Assembly: GCA_030411725.1 (NCBI GenBank)
Contig: MU839828.1
Coordinates: 744,001 to 808,000 of the forward strand
Length of the DNA: 64,000 bases
DNA from: Echria macrotheca
Taxonomy: Eukaryota; Ascomycota; Sordariomycetes; Sordariales; Schizotheciaceae
Direction: 5' to 3'
Shown here one piece after another: positions 1 to 12,090 of the stretch (its first letter is position 1; the number at the start of each line of letters is the position of its first letter). A program made the position numbers and the translations under genes. The notes beneath the pieces are model-generated. The model was not told the DNA's origin and searched no databases. It was given only the letters and a program-made list of their open reading frames with translations.

Positions 1-1899
1 TTGGCTCATTGTCACCTGCCGGGCTATACTCTGGGAAGAACACTACCGCCCCTCGAGGGTTCGACGAGTGAGCCATGGACAGCGGCCCTAACCGCACAGC
101 CGACACAATGATGGCCCGGATTCCTAACGAGATGGGGATTACATACAGTCCCCGGGATAACTCCAGAGTGATGGGGGTCATGTCCTCGGCGCTATGCGCA
201 TGCGGGTGTCGACAGCGGAATGAAAGCCGACTGGTGTGATTCCCTCCCGCAAGCCTAACAACGACTCCCGTGTCTCTGTCCTCCCATCCCTCCATACAGG
301 ACACACACTTCCTCATATCCTGAGCCGTTCAGCCATTCATGCCAGCATATAGTCTCAGACATACATCATGAGTGCAGACATCAGCGGAGAAACTCGGCAT
401 ATACTCCTAAACAAGGTGCTGGACTGATAAGTGGAGGTGTTTGCTGCTGTCTCAACCTCACCCATCACCCATCACAACGAGTTCTTGCGCGGCGGGGCGG
501 CTCAGCTGTAGTACGGTGGATCTGCGAGTGAGGATCGCTATCGGATGGCCGGAAGGCTCCGGCTGCGGGACACCAAAACACACCAACGATCGGAAAGCCT
601 CGATCGTGGCTAAATACCATCCATAAACACAGGAGCGGAATCCTCGGAATCCTGTCAGAACCTTGTTCATCCCAGCTGGCCCAGGATCCAGCTATTGTGG
701 GGTGAGCGAGATCCTGCTGAGCGGGACAACAAACCGGGGGCGGACAAGTCGACCGAGGCTGGGATGATATCGGGTAGGGAATGTCTTGGGACCGACGATC
801 CCATCCAGCGGGGGCGCACGTCAGCAAGGCTGCCCCGTCAGTTCAACCCAAGCACTCGGATGAAGTTGTTGGAGCAGGCCGTCTTGAAGGAGCATTCTTT
901 CGTTACGTTGATGGTGGGGTATCAGGCGGCAAAGAGGCGTCCAGTTGGCAGCTCTGCCGTGTGCTGCTGCAAGGCAACCAACCCCCAAGACCAGATCGGC
1001 GACCATGATGGAGGGTGGGTGGTGCGGGAAGACGGACGGGAAGAAGACGGGCGGGAAAGCAGAGAGTGGTGGTGGTGTGTCTGTCTTGTCCTGTGCAGAG
1101 AGAGATCTTGCGGTCGATGAGGACCTGTCCAAGAAGGTTCGCGGTCCCGTTCGGGGAAATGCTCTGCATCCGGCCGGCCGACAGCTGAAGAGAAGTCCCG
1201 GGTGAGACAGAAAGCAAGGACTCCCCGTTCGTCGCCGGATGCTTTGAGCATGGGTCTGGGGGACGACTTGCCGGATTCGGGGGCCCTGGTCGGCCTGGGC
1301 AAGCCCGCTTTTGGCTGTGTCGAGTGCCGATCGCTGCGGTCCACGGATAAGATGGGCGTCGGTAATTCGGCGGAGGCTCGCCGGGCCCCTGGTTGGTCCG
1401 AATCGGCCCCCGGCTGGCCTCCACGCCCTGCTGCACATCACCAGCAGCCACAGCGAGCTTATTCCCCACTCCCCCGAGGATCGGTGAGGAGATCGGTGGC
1501 TGGATCACGGCCCCCTCGTCGTCTCGTCCAGATGCACAGGGGCACCACAGCAGCAGCATGCACCACAGCCAGGGTTCGCAGCGGGCAAAACTAAAATGTT
1601 GGGAAAGGGGACAGCGGACCAGTGTCCGGTCCCAAGACCCAAGGTTGGTGACCATGCATTTCCCCCTTTGCACTCTCTCCCAGATCCAGAGGTTCCCAAT
1701 CCCAGTTTACGCCGGCTTGTCGATAGGAGTCTTCTTCCCGGATCACGGTCCGATCCTCTCAAGATCCTACCCGGATTTTACGGCAGGAAGCCGAGCATGC
1801 AGCCATCTTGGTTCGAGACGCATGATTTAACTCTGCCGCCTTCCATCTCGTCCTCTCCACCGCCCTGTCCCGTAATAATATCAACTCCGATTGCCCCCC
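1..1899. other. Intergenic, no convincing gene
   Basis: Several overlapping open frames exist on both strands here, but none shows a recognisable domain, and their composition (Arg/Pro/Ser-rich on both strands) is what GC-rich non-coding DNA gives. The last few hundred bases before 1900 are the presumed promoter of the zinc-cluster regulator. I see no tRNA, terminator or long repeat. Confidence 0.5.
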
Positions 1900-4029
1900 A
1901 TGCCCATCTCGCGCCGCACAGGTAGCATCAGCAAAACAGAAGGTCTCCCAAGTCAGCCGAGACAGCAGCCGGGGTCCGCTTGCGAGGAGTGTCGCAAGCG
2001 CAAGTTACGATGTGAGCGGCCCTTGTTGGAGTCCCGACTTTCTTCCCACCGGCTGACGCCAAATCCACCAGGCGACAGACAACGGCCGACGTGCGGCACC
2101 TGCGCCGAGTCCGGAATCGTGTGCGAAATCAACCACAACCGACTGGCCCGCGGGCCCAAGAAAGGTGACCTGAAGTCGCTACGGAGTCGCATCGGTAAAT
2201 GTTCTCGGAGTTTCTCCATCTCACACCGCTAATGCTCATCGCCAGTGGCACTGGAACGACGGCTGAGTCTGGACCAGACGGCAGAGGGCCTTCTCATTGG
2301 CGACTCGGACCTCCTCGCCGGGCTAGATGAACTCCATCATCATCATCATGTCTCCTCATCAGAGGGGGACGCGCCTCACCTCCCGTCGCCGCCCGAACGG
2401 AAACTCACATGGGACAGTGAGATCCACGTCCAGCTGCCGCCGACGACGCCCGCAATCGCCCCGTTACCTCTTCCCCACTTCAAGTTTCCCGCCTCGCCGC
2501 CGCCACCACGGAAGCTGACGCCCATCGACGACCTGATGCGTGCAGACCTGTGCGTCATCATCCCCCTCCTAACACGCCAATGGCAAGCTAACTACTAGAC
2601 ACAGAGACCAACTCTACTTCGACCGGGTCCACCCAAGCGTGCCCATCTTCAACCAGTCGCGCTACTTTGCGCAACAAGCACGCCAAGCCGGAGGCAACGA
2701 CGACATCCAAGCAGACCACAGGACATGTCTCCAGTACGCCATGTGGACGCTCGCGATGGCGCTCTCGTCGCAGTTCGAGGCGTCCCGCACGCCGCTGTAC
2801 AACGAGACGAGACAGATGCTCGAGGCGCTCGACATGGCCGAGGACGACGTGGCGCGCGTGCGCATCGAGCAGGTCCAGGCGTGGCTTTTGATCGCGTTCT
2901 ACGAGTTTGCGAGGGTCAACTTCCGCCGGGGCTGGGTCAGTGCCGGTCGTGCGTTCCGCTTGGTTCAGCTGGCGAAACTGCATGAGATTGATAGCCCGGG
3001 TGTTGGGCTTGACGGAAGTGGTGATCCGATCCTCGTCGAGGAACGACGGCGGACGTTTTGGTTGGCGTACTGTCTCGACCGGTTCATCTGCATGAAGAGC
3101 CAGTGGCCGTTGACGCTGGTTGAGGAAGTGGTATGTCCGTCTGTCTGAATCACATCTGCTAGCTAGCTGACATATCCAGATATGTACACGACTCCCATCA
3201 CCGGAAATCGCCTTCCAAGGCGGCCACCCGATCCAGATGGGTTTCCTGTCGGAAGCCATCGCCTCGCCCGACCACAGCCTCTTCTCCCCGCTCGCCGAGT
3301 GCGCCATCCTGGTGACCATCTGCGGGCGGACCATGTCGCACAGCCAGGTGTCCACCGTGGAGCAGGCATACGGGAACAACGCGCCCCTCGATTTCTGGCT
3401 GCGGCACGAGTGGCTCGACGGGCTGCTGACCCGACGGCTCGACGCGCTCCGGGTGAATTATCCCGTCGTCTCGGCCGTCACCGACTCGATGCTCCTCTTC
3501 GCGCTGGTCCTCGGCCAGGCGGCCGTGGTTTATTTGACGAGTATCATGGACAAGCTCGGGGGCGAGCAGCAGTGTCAGCCTGCTGTGCTGGAGTACCGGA
3601 AACGGGCTGTGAGTGCGGCGCAGGAGATTGCCAGGTTGACCAAGGCGCAGGAACATTTGGGTTTCTTCAAGGTAAGCACACACGTTGCGTTGTGCATGTT
3701 TGTGTATGTGTGTTTGCTGATAAACATGCGTGTCGTGCCAGGCTCACATATTCCTGCCCCTGACAATCTCTTTTGGCCTATCATGTCTCACGCCGTATCA
3801 AAGTCGACGGCGGTCTTCGGCTGATGAGATGAACGCCACGGTCACGGCGGCCGGTGGCTTTTCTGTGCTCGGCCCGGGCACCGGGATGGAGATGGCGGCG
3901 ATGCATGGACTGGATGCGGACATGCAGACGTGCATGGAGGCGCTGCGCAAGATGCAGAGTTTCAATAACCTCGCCAGAGACTTTGTGTCGCCCGCGAGAG
4001 ACGAGTTTACGGGGTTTACGTTCCCATGA
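1900..4029 (+). CDS. Zn2Cys6 fungal transcription factor
   Basis: Predicted 614-residue nuclear DNA-binding regulator in six exons; introns at 2012-2071, 2195-2245, 2550-2604, 3131-3179 and 3672-3741, all GT-AG and phase-consistent. Removing the first intron rebuilds a perfect binuclear zinc cluster: CEEC, RKRKLRC, then a six-residue linker, CGTC and VC. A basic RGPKKGDLKSLRSR linker and a His5 run (near 2335) follow. The middle (about residues 180-480) resembles the fungal-specific TF domain, with an RRRTFWLAYCLDRF motif typical of it. The first ATG, at 1900, lies shortly upstream of the zinc cluster. Zinc-cluster proteins of this type often control polyketide clusters, but this one lies 9.6 kb from the PKS with a retrotransposon between, so a role in that cluster is inference. 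The C-terminal exon (about 95 residues) is the least certain. Confidence 0.88.
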
Positions 4030-6509
4030 CTTGATGTTATGTAGATACCAGATACCACAGTGATATTGTGTCTGATCATGGAGGAGGTTATACCCTTTGG
4101 TCGTCTATAGTGGGTACTAGGCCCTGTAATGGAAAAATGTGCAGGCATTGTCTTGTACAATACCTACCTACCTACATTGGTCTCAAGGAAAGTGTGTTTC
4201 TTTCTTGAATCTACTGGTGTTGCAAAGAAACACCCCCCAGTCTCAGACAAGATAGGAAACAACAATCCTAGAACTTAGGGGAGTGAAGCAAGTTCAAGAC
4301 CACCCAATCGCATCATTTCAACTTCGCTAGCCGACCTGGCTCAAAGCGGGATAATTCAGGGTGGAGGGACGGAACGATTAGAGAGCGGGTATGCTTGCCT
4401 TCCCTACGTAACTGCCGTGTGGGCTGCAACCCGTTGGGGGCCGAGATAAACTTTGATGCAGCGGCATTTTCCGCGATTGAATGGCTCGGATGGTTACATG
4501 TACATGGCTTGCAGGTGATGTGGGCGGTAGGCTGGCGGCGCGTGTGTCCTTTTGTCCAGTTAGAGCTTGGTATCTTGCCTTGGGCTGGCCGGGCTGTGTC
4601 ACCGGTCAAGTGGTCAAAAATACAGGGAATGACACCGGTTTGACAGGATGCGGGATCCGTGTGGAATAACCACATGGTAGAGTTGTTCTTGGAGAGATGT
4701 TGTTCTCGGATTATTCACCTTTGTACTTGTTACGGTTTAAAAGTTTTGCTTTGCCAGACACAACTTTGCGACTCTGAACCATCTCATTCTCTTCAAAGAT
4801 AACCCGGTGTCCACCTCCCCTGTCGTCATCCCGCCCCTTCTTCAACTCCATTCCATCCAGCAAGAGAGAGCAAAAGCAAGATAAAAGCACAAGCGTTACA
4901 CCCAGCGGTTCTGCAACCTCTCGGGCTTGCATTCCCCTGCAACCTGCAACCTGCACAATGCGCTTGTCAACCCCTCCCAACGTCAAACCCAAACCGGGAA
5001 AATTTCTTGTTGATCTTTAATCTTCAGAGTCTCCCATTGGTTCAGGCAACGGTGCGCGAACCCGACTGGATGGGAACCAGTGAGGTGTTGCCAGCTAATC
5101 TTTTCTTCCGTCTTTTTTTCCCTTTTTCTCCCCGCTCGGTGCTCGCTACCAAAGAGTTCTTGTTTCTTATTTTTGTTCATTGGTGATGGTGAGTTGAAGT
5201 TTTGTCATGCCCACTTTGCTGCGCCTTGATAGCATATGCATCACGCATATTGATCTAACCTCGACCTGGAAGCACACCACCGGTTTGGATCCAAACCGAT
5301 CTCGCGTTCGTCCGGCTCCGTGAATCTTCAGACGGGTTAAAAAAGAACTGATCTGTATTTGTGTTATTGAGTCTGACCTCGCTTTTACCTCCCATGTTGT
5401 CATTTGGGTGGTATCCAGACCACGACGCATCATGCACAAGGTTGGCGCAGAAGGGTTTTCTACATGTCGGTCAATCATGTGTTGTAACATTCCTTTTCGT
5501 TTTGTTGTCTTGCTGGTTGGTGAGTCGGTTCGGCGGTGTGGCGTTTCGGGATAGGATCTTCGGTCCATGTTTGGTTCCGGTCCGGCCGGTGGGAGGGGCT
5601 TCGCTCGGCGCCTGTGGCCGCCGATGCAGCCTGATGCGGGCTGATTGGTAATATATGGCTCATTTGGGGGTTGTTTTCTGAGTTTGGATTTTGGAGTTCT
5701 GGTAGTCTTGAGCACAGGATTTAATGCAGATGGTTTGCTCTTTTCAACGATGGTTATCGTTTCTTCGTACTTGGCCATCATTTGGTCAGTTGGAAAAGTC
5801 GTTATGTACGAAATACGGTGCTTACGATGCAAAATAACAGCCTGGTTGTCTGCGACGAATCTGGGCAAACGAAATTTCCTTTTGCGTTCGCAATCCTAAG
5901 ATAGGGTGAGCTGAGGTGAGCTGTGCTGATTTGTCCTCAGCTTCCCTTCATTCTTCCCTGAGCGATCAACTCGTCGAATGCGTAAAAGCCACCACGCAGA
6001 AATCCCGGATGCTTGCGATGGAGAATTTAAAGACATCTGACAGCCAGGCACCCTCCATTCGATAGCCCGGCATACCCCATGCCTCGGTAATAAATAAATC
6101 TAAGGTTTTGATACCAAACTTGCAATTATTATGACCGTCCCTTTTACAGGTCCAAGAAAAATAGCTCCGAATTAGTATCTATCGGCGTTTAAATTGCCTT
6201 CTAATTTATTGGAGTAGCGGGGTGCGAGTGAATATAACAGCCCTGTCCCCTTTGATCTGGTCGGTGTGTTGTTACTAGAAACCCTTCCTAACCCGTAACT
6301 TCTCTTGTCGCTTTTCAACAAGTTTACATCGTTTTCGGAACTTTGAATATGCTACAGTTATTAAACGAGGCCTATGAAATGTAGGGCGATAGCTTATACT
6401 AACCACTCAAAGGCAGAAAAGCTAGGCGAGAAGGGCTTTGGGAATGCCATCAAAACGGGGGTGCCTGGCTATCGGATGCCAATGTAAAAGTCTGCTCTTT
6501 GGATATATA
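4030..6509. other. Intergenic, possible repeat remnants near 6030-6480
   Basis: No supported gene. A 233-residue frame on the minus strand (5167-5868) has no domain signature and is not counted. Around 6038-6052 and 6061-6077, and inverted at 6459-6477, a motif close to GATAGCCAGGCACCC occurs three times; part of it (CAGGCACCCT) also recurs at the start of the LTR at 6519. This could be the trace of an older insertion. Confidence 0.4.
6505..6509. repeat. Target-site duplication, left copy (ATATA)
   Basis: The five bases just before the 5' LTR read ATATA, matching the five bases after the 3' LTR (12032-12036). This fixes the element ends. The sequence is AT-rich, so a chance match is possible, but it coincides with equal-length LTRs. 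Confidence 0.8.
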
Positions 6510-6775
6510 TGTGAAGATACAGGCACCCTGATAGGCAAAGGCCCAAAGGCCGCCAGTGATATAAAACACCTTAAAGCTCTTTGTTTACTTACAGGCGACT
6601 AAATCAAGTAAGCATACAACTAAGTCAAAGAGGACTTAATTAAAAAGATAAAGACATTCGGAAACAAAGGAATAAAATAAATATAAATAAACCTAACCTA
6701 ATTAGTACCCCGGCTAAGCTAATACTACTAATTAATATATAATTTATTTCCTAGTAAAAAACCTAAAATTTAATA
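6510..6775 (+). repeat. 5' LTR of copia element
   Basis: This LTR is 266 bp and starts TGTGAAGATACAGG. Its terminal ACA has become ATA by transition. It aligns without gaps to the 3' LTR at 11766-12031. The first 55 columns look unmutated, columns from about 56 show G-to-A only, and columns from about 190 show both G-to-A and C-to-T. Confidence 0.93.
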
Positions 6776-6776
6776 A

Positions 6777-6788
6777 GTTATAAGCCCG
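6777..6788 (+). other. Primer-binding site, initiator-tRNA(Met) half-tRNA type
   Basis: The sequence one base after the 5' LTR is GTTATAAGCCC. Reverting one G-to-A change gives GTTATGAGCCC, which is complementary to the anticodon arm of initiator tRNA-Met (GGGCTCATAAC in yeast). Copia-class elements are known to prime from a tRNA half in this way. The reversion is inferred. Confidence 0.6.
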
Positions 6789-9700
6789 GTTTAATTAACT
6801 AAAAAAATCTTTATCGCGAAAAAGATTAATTATAAGTAACAACTAAATATCTCTACAAATTTTACCTTTTTACTACTAAGTTAATAAGTAATAATAGTAC
6901 GATAAAGTCCGAAAAAAAAATAAACCTAATATATTTTATTTTATATAAAACCTAATATACGTTTAATAAAAAAGTAAAAAAATAATAGTAAAGGTTTACT
7001 TAATTTAATATCCCAAATAATAACCTAATAAAACAAAATCTTACTAATATTATAGTAATTAGTAATAATTTAACTATTAAGTTATCGAAAAAGAAAAAGG
7101 GTATTAACGTTACTAAAATTATTATTTTGGAATTTAATTTATTGTTTAAACTCCTTTTAGATACTAGTTTAGTTAAATTTATAGCTTAAGATATATTTTC
7201 GATTGCTTTTGGAAATATAAGTATTTTTATTATTTAAAAGCCTTTTAAGGTTCCTAAAGCTATATAGCTTAAAGGTAAAGAAAATTTTGAAATTTAATAT
7301 AAAATTATTAATAAATAAAATAGAAAAATAAGATTTAATAATAAAAGCGACGTTAAATTTATTTTATAGCTTATTTGGATTATAACGCCCTTATATTTTA
7401 CCTATTTTAACTTTATAAGTAACTTTTAATCTTTTAATAATTTTAAATTTATTTATTACTATATTAAACCTATTATTTAATTTACCTTATATAAAAGTTT
7501 AATTAATATAACCTATATAAGTAAAAATAGCTAAAGTTATATTAAATAATTTAAAAATACGATAAAATAGTTCCAAAAAGTTAATATATTTATTTTTAAA
7601 AGATTAATTAAAATAATTTTTATTACAAGTATTAAAAATAAGTTATTGGATTAAATAACGTGGATATATACCGGATTACGTAATAAATTAAAGTAATATA
7701 TATTTATATATATTTAGGTAGACTTTTTTAATAAGATTTATATTAAATTATTAGTTAAAAGTAATAAAAAAGTTTATAATATAAAGGTTATTTAAAATAA
7801 TAAAACTAAATGTAAAATTAAGGGAATATTAAAGTTTAATAATAAGTATAAAAATAACTTAATTATTAGAGAAGGAAATTATAAAAACTATAATAAGTTA
7901 GGTTATTAAAAGTAAAAATATTAAAACTTAAAGAAATTTTTAAATAATTTTAATTTTACTTTTAAATCGTTAATATTATATTAAATTAGTAAAAATTTAA
8001 CTTTAGCCCCGGTTATATTTATAGGGGAGTTTTATTAATATAGTTTTTATATTAATTTTAAAATTATTTTAAAAATTTTCGCTATTTATAATTAGTTTAT
8101 TGTAAGTTTATATTTAAAGCTTAATTACTGGTATTATTAAATATAATTAGATTTAAAAGCGTAAAATAAAAACTTTAATAATTAGTAGCTAGCTAATAGT
8201 AATTTTACTGTAAGGGAAAATCTTACCCTTACTGTTATTAGTATATATAATAACTTTAATAATATTATAATATAAGTACGTTAAAATTATTAATTATTTC
8301 ATATAGGTATAAATTTTTATATAATTAATAATAAAAAGTAATATATTTTTAGAAAGTTTATATAGATTTTAAAATAGCTTTTTATCATTATAAAAGGAGA
8401 AATAATCTACTTTATATATATTAAATTAGTAAAAGCCCTAGTTATTAAATCGTAAGGGTAAAAGAATTAGATAAAATATGCTTATATTATCTTTATTTTA
8501 ATATTTCTAATTAATATTTTTAATAGTAAATGCTTATATTGGGTAAGTAAAAGCTTTTAGGATAATAATATTATAATATTTAGAGAAAAGGTATTAATAA
8601 TAATTAATATTAACGTTAGAAACTTTTTCCTTTATATTTACGGTATTATAAAACGTTAAATTCTTACCTTATAAAGGATTATACTAATTAAATTAAAGTA
8701 ATAATAAATTTAATACCGTAAATTTAATTATTTTAGCTTTAAACGTTTATATAAAATTATTAAGATAATTATAGGGATTTTCTTTAACTTTAAAAAGCTT
8801 ATAATTATATTTTATAAGATTTATAATTTTAGTTTTAAATTTTATATTCCCTTTAAAAACCTATAATAGTAAAAGATTATTTTTAAATAAGGTATATATA
8901 TTAATTATAAAATAATTAAACTAAAGTTAATTAACAACTAAAAATATTACGTATTTTTTATAAATAATATTATACGTAAGCGAAAGATTACTTTTTTAAA
9001 GGAAAAGAAATATATTATCGATATAATCGTATTATAAATTAACGAAATAAAGTTAAAGATAGGGGAGAAAGTAAAATGAATTTAGCTTAACGGTAATAAA
9101 AAGTTTGGAAGAGATAAAAATCTTAACTATAAATATAAATAAAAAGGTATAAGGTTTATACTTTTTACTTTATATTATTAATATATAAATAAAGTCTTAA
9201 AGTACGGAATTAATATTATTTAAGTAATTAGTAGGTAAATAAAAATATAAATATAAATTCCAGAAATATTTTAAAACTTTTTTTTAAAGGTAAGCGTTAA
9301 GATCGCTAATATTACCTTTACTATTACTATTATTTATAAAATTCCGTATTAGGCTTACTATAATTATATTTACTTTAATAAAAATAATTAGCTTACTTAT
9401 AAGTATTATTGGATTATTAGTAGTAAGGTAATTGTTTATATTAAAGCGTAAAAGTATATAATATTTTGTAAAATAATACTACGTAGTTAAAAGGGTATTT
9501 TATTTAAATATAATAGCTATTATATATATAAAATCTAGGTTATTAATAAATTAAAAGTAATAATTACCCTTTACGTTATCTTTTATAAAGAGTTTTATAA
9601 TTAAAGGGAGATTAAAATTAATATTGATAAGGTTATTTACTTTATTTTAAAATATATTTATTATTATTTTAAAAAAAAAGCTTAATAAGCTAATATAATT

Positions 9701-11756
9701 AGTATACCCTTTATAGATTTTAACGTAGTACGGCCTAATTGTAATATAATAAATATACCCTTTATAGATTTTAATATAGTATAATTAGATTATAACGTAA
9801 TAAATATACCTTTTATAAATTAGGGGAGATTATATTTATATTATTACGCTAAGGGGAAGGAATACAGTATTTTCGTATTAAAAGCCCTTATAATAATTTT
9901 AATTAATTAGTAAGTTAATAGTATAATAAACAATAATTTTAGTAAAATAATCTTTAATAATAATTTGGAAAAAGATTTAGGTTTTTACTTATAAATATAA
10001 ACCTATAAGGAAAATACTTAATTTTAGTATATTTTAGGATAATTTAACGTTTTCTTATAGGATTAGGAGTTTTACGCTTACTTTAACTATATAATAAATA
10101 CTTTTAATGATATTAAATATAGTAAAAAGTAGTTAAATTAGTAAAAGAAAATCTATAAGAAAATTACTAATATTTTAGCGTATAAAACCTTTAAGTTTAT
10201 TATACGTAAAAAAGCGAAACGTATAAGTATTAGGGTATTTAAACTATTAATTACAAAGTAAATATTACGTAAAAAGCCTAATAACTTAAATATAACTATT
10301 TACTATAAAGTTTAAATTATAATATATAAATTTATATAGCGTAAAGGATTAAATTATAATAAAACCTTTACTTCTATAATATATTTAGCCTTTTAATAAA
10401 TTATATTAGTATTAGTAATAGTAAAAAAGTACTTTATTTTTTAAATAAACTTTATTTTTATATATTTTAGTAAAGTTTTATTTAAGGAGATAATTTTTAT
10501 AAATTAGTTTAAAATACTTAAGGAGTTTTTTAAGGATTATCTAGATTTTGTAAAAAAATATTATTACTTACGTAATAAGATTATTTATCTCGTTTTTTTA
10601 CTTTACAATTTATACTAAATAAAAGTAAATTAGTAAGAAAAAATCTATTAGAAATTTAAAAAGTTTAAATATTACATTTTTATTATAAATAACTTAATTT
10701 ATATTTATAATAATAAAGGGGTTTATTTAGTATTTTTTATAAATAATTTCCTAATTATCGTTAAATTTATTATAGTAGTAGTAAAGTTTAAGAAGTAGAT
10801 CGCTAAAGTTTTAAATATTAAAAATCTAAGGGAGGTAAAATAATTCCTTAAAGTTAAAATTATATAAAATAAAGATTTTATTATTATTGTATAAAATATA
10901 TATTTTACTAAAATCTTTAATAATATAGGTTTTATTAATTTTTTATTAGTTTATATATTAGTTAATCTTACTATAGTAGTTTTAATAATACTTAATAGTA
11001 AATTAAAAGCGAATTTTAACTTTATTATAAAGTATATATTTATAATTAAGTAGAGTATTTACCTAATTTATATTATAAGATTAAATTTTACCTTTACTAT
11101 AGAATTATAGGGGTAATTTATAACGAAGTTTAACGTAAACTATATAATTGGAATTAAGTAAATTTTTAAATATATTTATAGGTTAAAGATATATAGTATT
11201 TATTTTTTTAAAAGCGTAAAAATAAATTTTTATAACTTTATTAACTTAAATTATAGAAAGGATTTAGTAAAAGTTAAATTAATAATAAAATAGATTTTTT
11301 TTATAGTTAGGGAAATAATTTTATAAAATCTTAAATATTAATTAACTATAATATAATTAACTTTTAAGGTAAAGTACGTAGTAATAAACTTTACGATATG
11401 AAAAGTAGCTTAAATATATAAGTTTTTTAAGGAATTAGGTTATTTATTTAAAGGATTAATTTTGTTATTTTATAATAATAAGTTAGCTATTTTATGGAGT
11501 AAAATAAATATAAATTTGGTAAAAAAAAGATATATTAACGTAGTTTATTACTATGTAAACGAATAGATTAAAAATAGTAAAATTAAATTAAAGTATGTTT
11601 TTTTTATTAATAACGTAATGAATAGCTTTATTAAAGTACTTAATTGGTACCTTTTTGTAAAGTAAATAAAGCTAATGAAAATAGTAAATGTAGTGGAGGA
11701 ATATTAATATATTACCCTTTTTGGAAAATGGGGGAGTTTGTAATGGTATTACCGGT

Positions 11757-11765
11757 GCGGGGGAG
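11757..11765 (+). other. Polypurine tract before 3' LTR
   Basis: A G-rich purine run, GGGGGAG, directly precedes the 3' LTR start at 11766, where plus-strand priming would occur. It has escaped most transitions. Confidence 0.65.
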
Positions 11766-12031
11766 TATAAAGATATAGGTATTTTAATAGGTAAAGGCCT
11801 AAAGGCCATTAGTAATATAAGATATTTTAAAGCTTTTTGTTTATTTGTAGGTGACTGAATTAAGTAGGTATATAATTGAGTTAAAGAGGACTTAGTTAGG
11901 AAGATGAAGGTATTTGGAAATAAAGGAATAGGATAGATATAGATAGATTTGGCCCAGCTAGTACCTTGGCTGGGCCAGTACTACTAATTGATATATAATC
12001 TATTCCCTGGTAAAAGACCTAGAATCCGACA
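11766..12031 (+). repeat. 3' LTR of copia element
   Basis: This copy is also 266 bp and ends in the unmutated ACA. Columns 1-49 carry both G-to-A and C-to-T, columns to about 202 carry C-to-T only, and the rest is unmutated (for example GGCCCAGCTAGTACC is intact). Confidence 0.93.
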
Positions 12032-12036
12032 ATATA
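12032..12036. repeat. Target-site duplication, right copy (ATATA)
   Basis: This matches the left copy at 6505-6509 and lies directly after the 3' LTR. Confidence 0.8.
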
Positions 12037-12090
12037 CAAGGGAGCTATCCTTCATCTCCCCTCTCCTGATTGCTCTTCCCTAACGTTTTC

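Larger units (their letters stand above)
6510..12031 (+). mobile_element. RIP-degraded Ty1/copia LTR retrotransposon
   Basis: This 5522-bp element has two 266-bp LTRs, a half-tRNA type primer site, a purine-rich tract before the 3' LTR and an ATATA duplication. The inside is extremely AT-rich and stop-filled in every frame, the usual result of RIP. Conserved retroelement signatures show through when C-to-T and G-to-A changes are allowed for. A CX2CX4HX4C gag zinc knuckle lies at 7880-7921. A reverse transcriptase active site lies at 10721-10756, where the FVDD codons now read as Ile-Asn-Asn. An RNase H tail lies at about 11460-11640. Reverse transcriptase near the 3' end followed directly by RNase H is the copia order, not the gypsy order. 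I did not locate the integrase core. The element is dead and lies between the zinc-cluster gene and the PKS locus. Confidence 0.93.

Noticed and set aside
903..1673. 256-residue minus-strand frame upstream of the regulator.
   Set aside because: Overlaps several equally long frames; Arg/Pro/Ser-rich composition typical of GC-rich non-coding DNA.
5167..5868. 233-residue minus-strand open frame.
   Set aside because: No domain, low-complexity composition, and open frames of similar quality exist on the other strand.
6776..11756. AT-rich region as a possible centromere fragment or mitochondrial insertion.
   Set aside because: Paired LTRs, target duplication and readable gag, reverse transcriptase and RNase H traces explain it as a RIP-mutated copia element.
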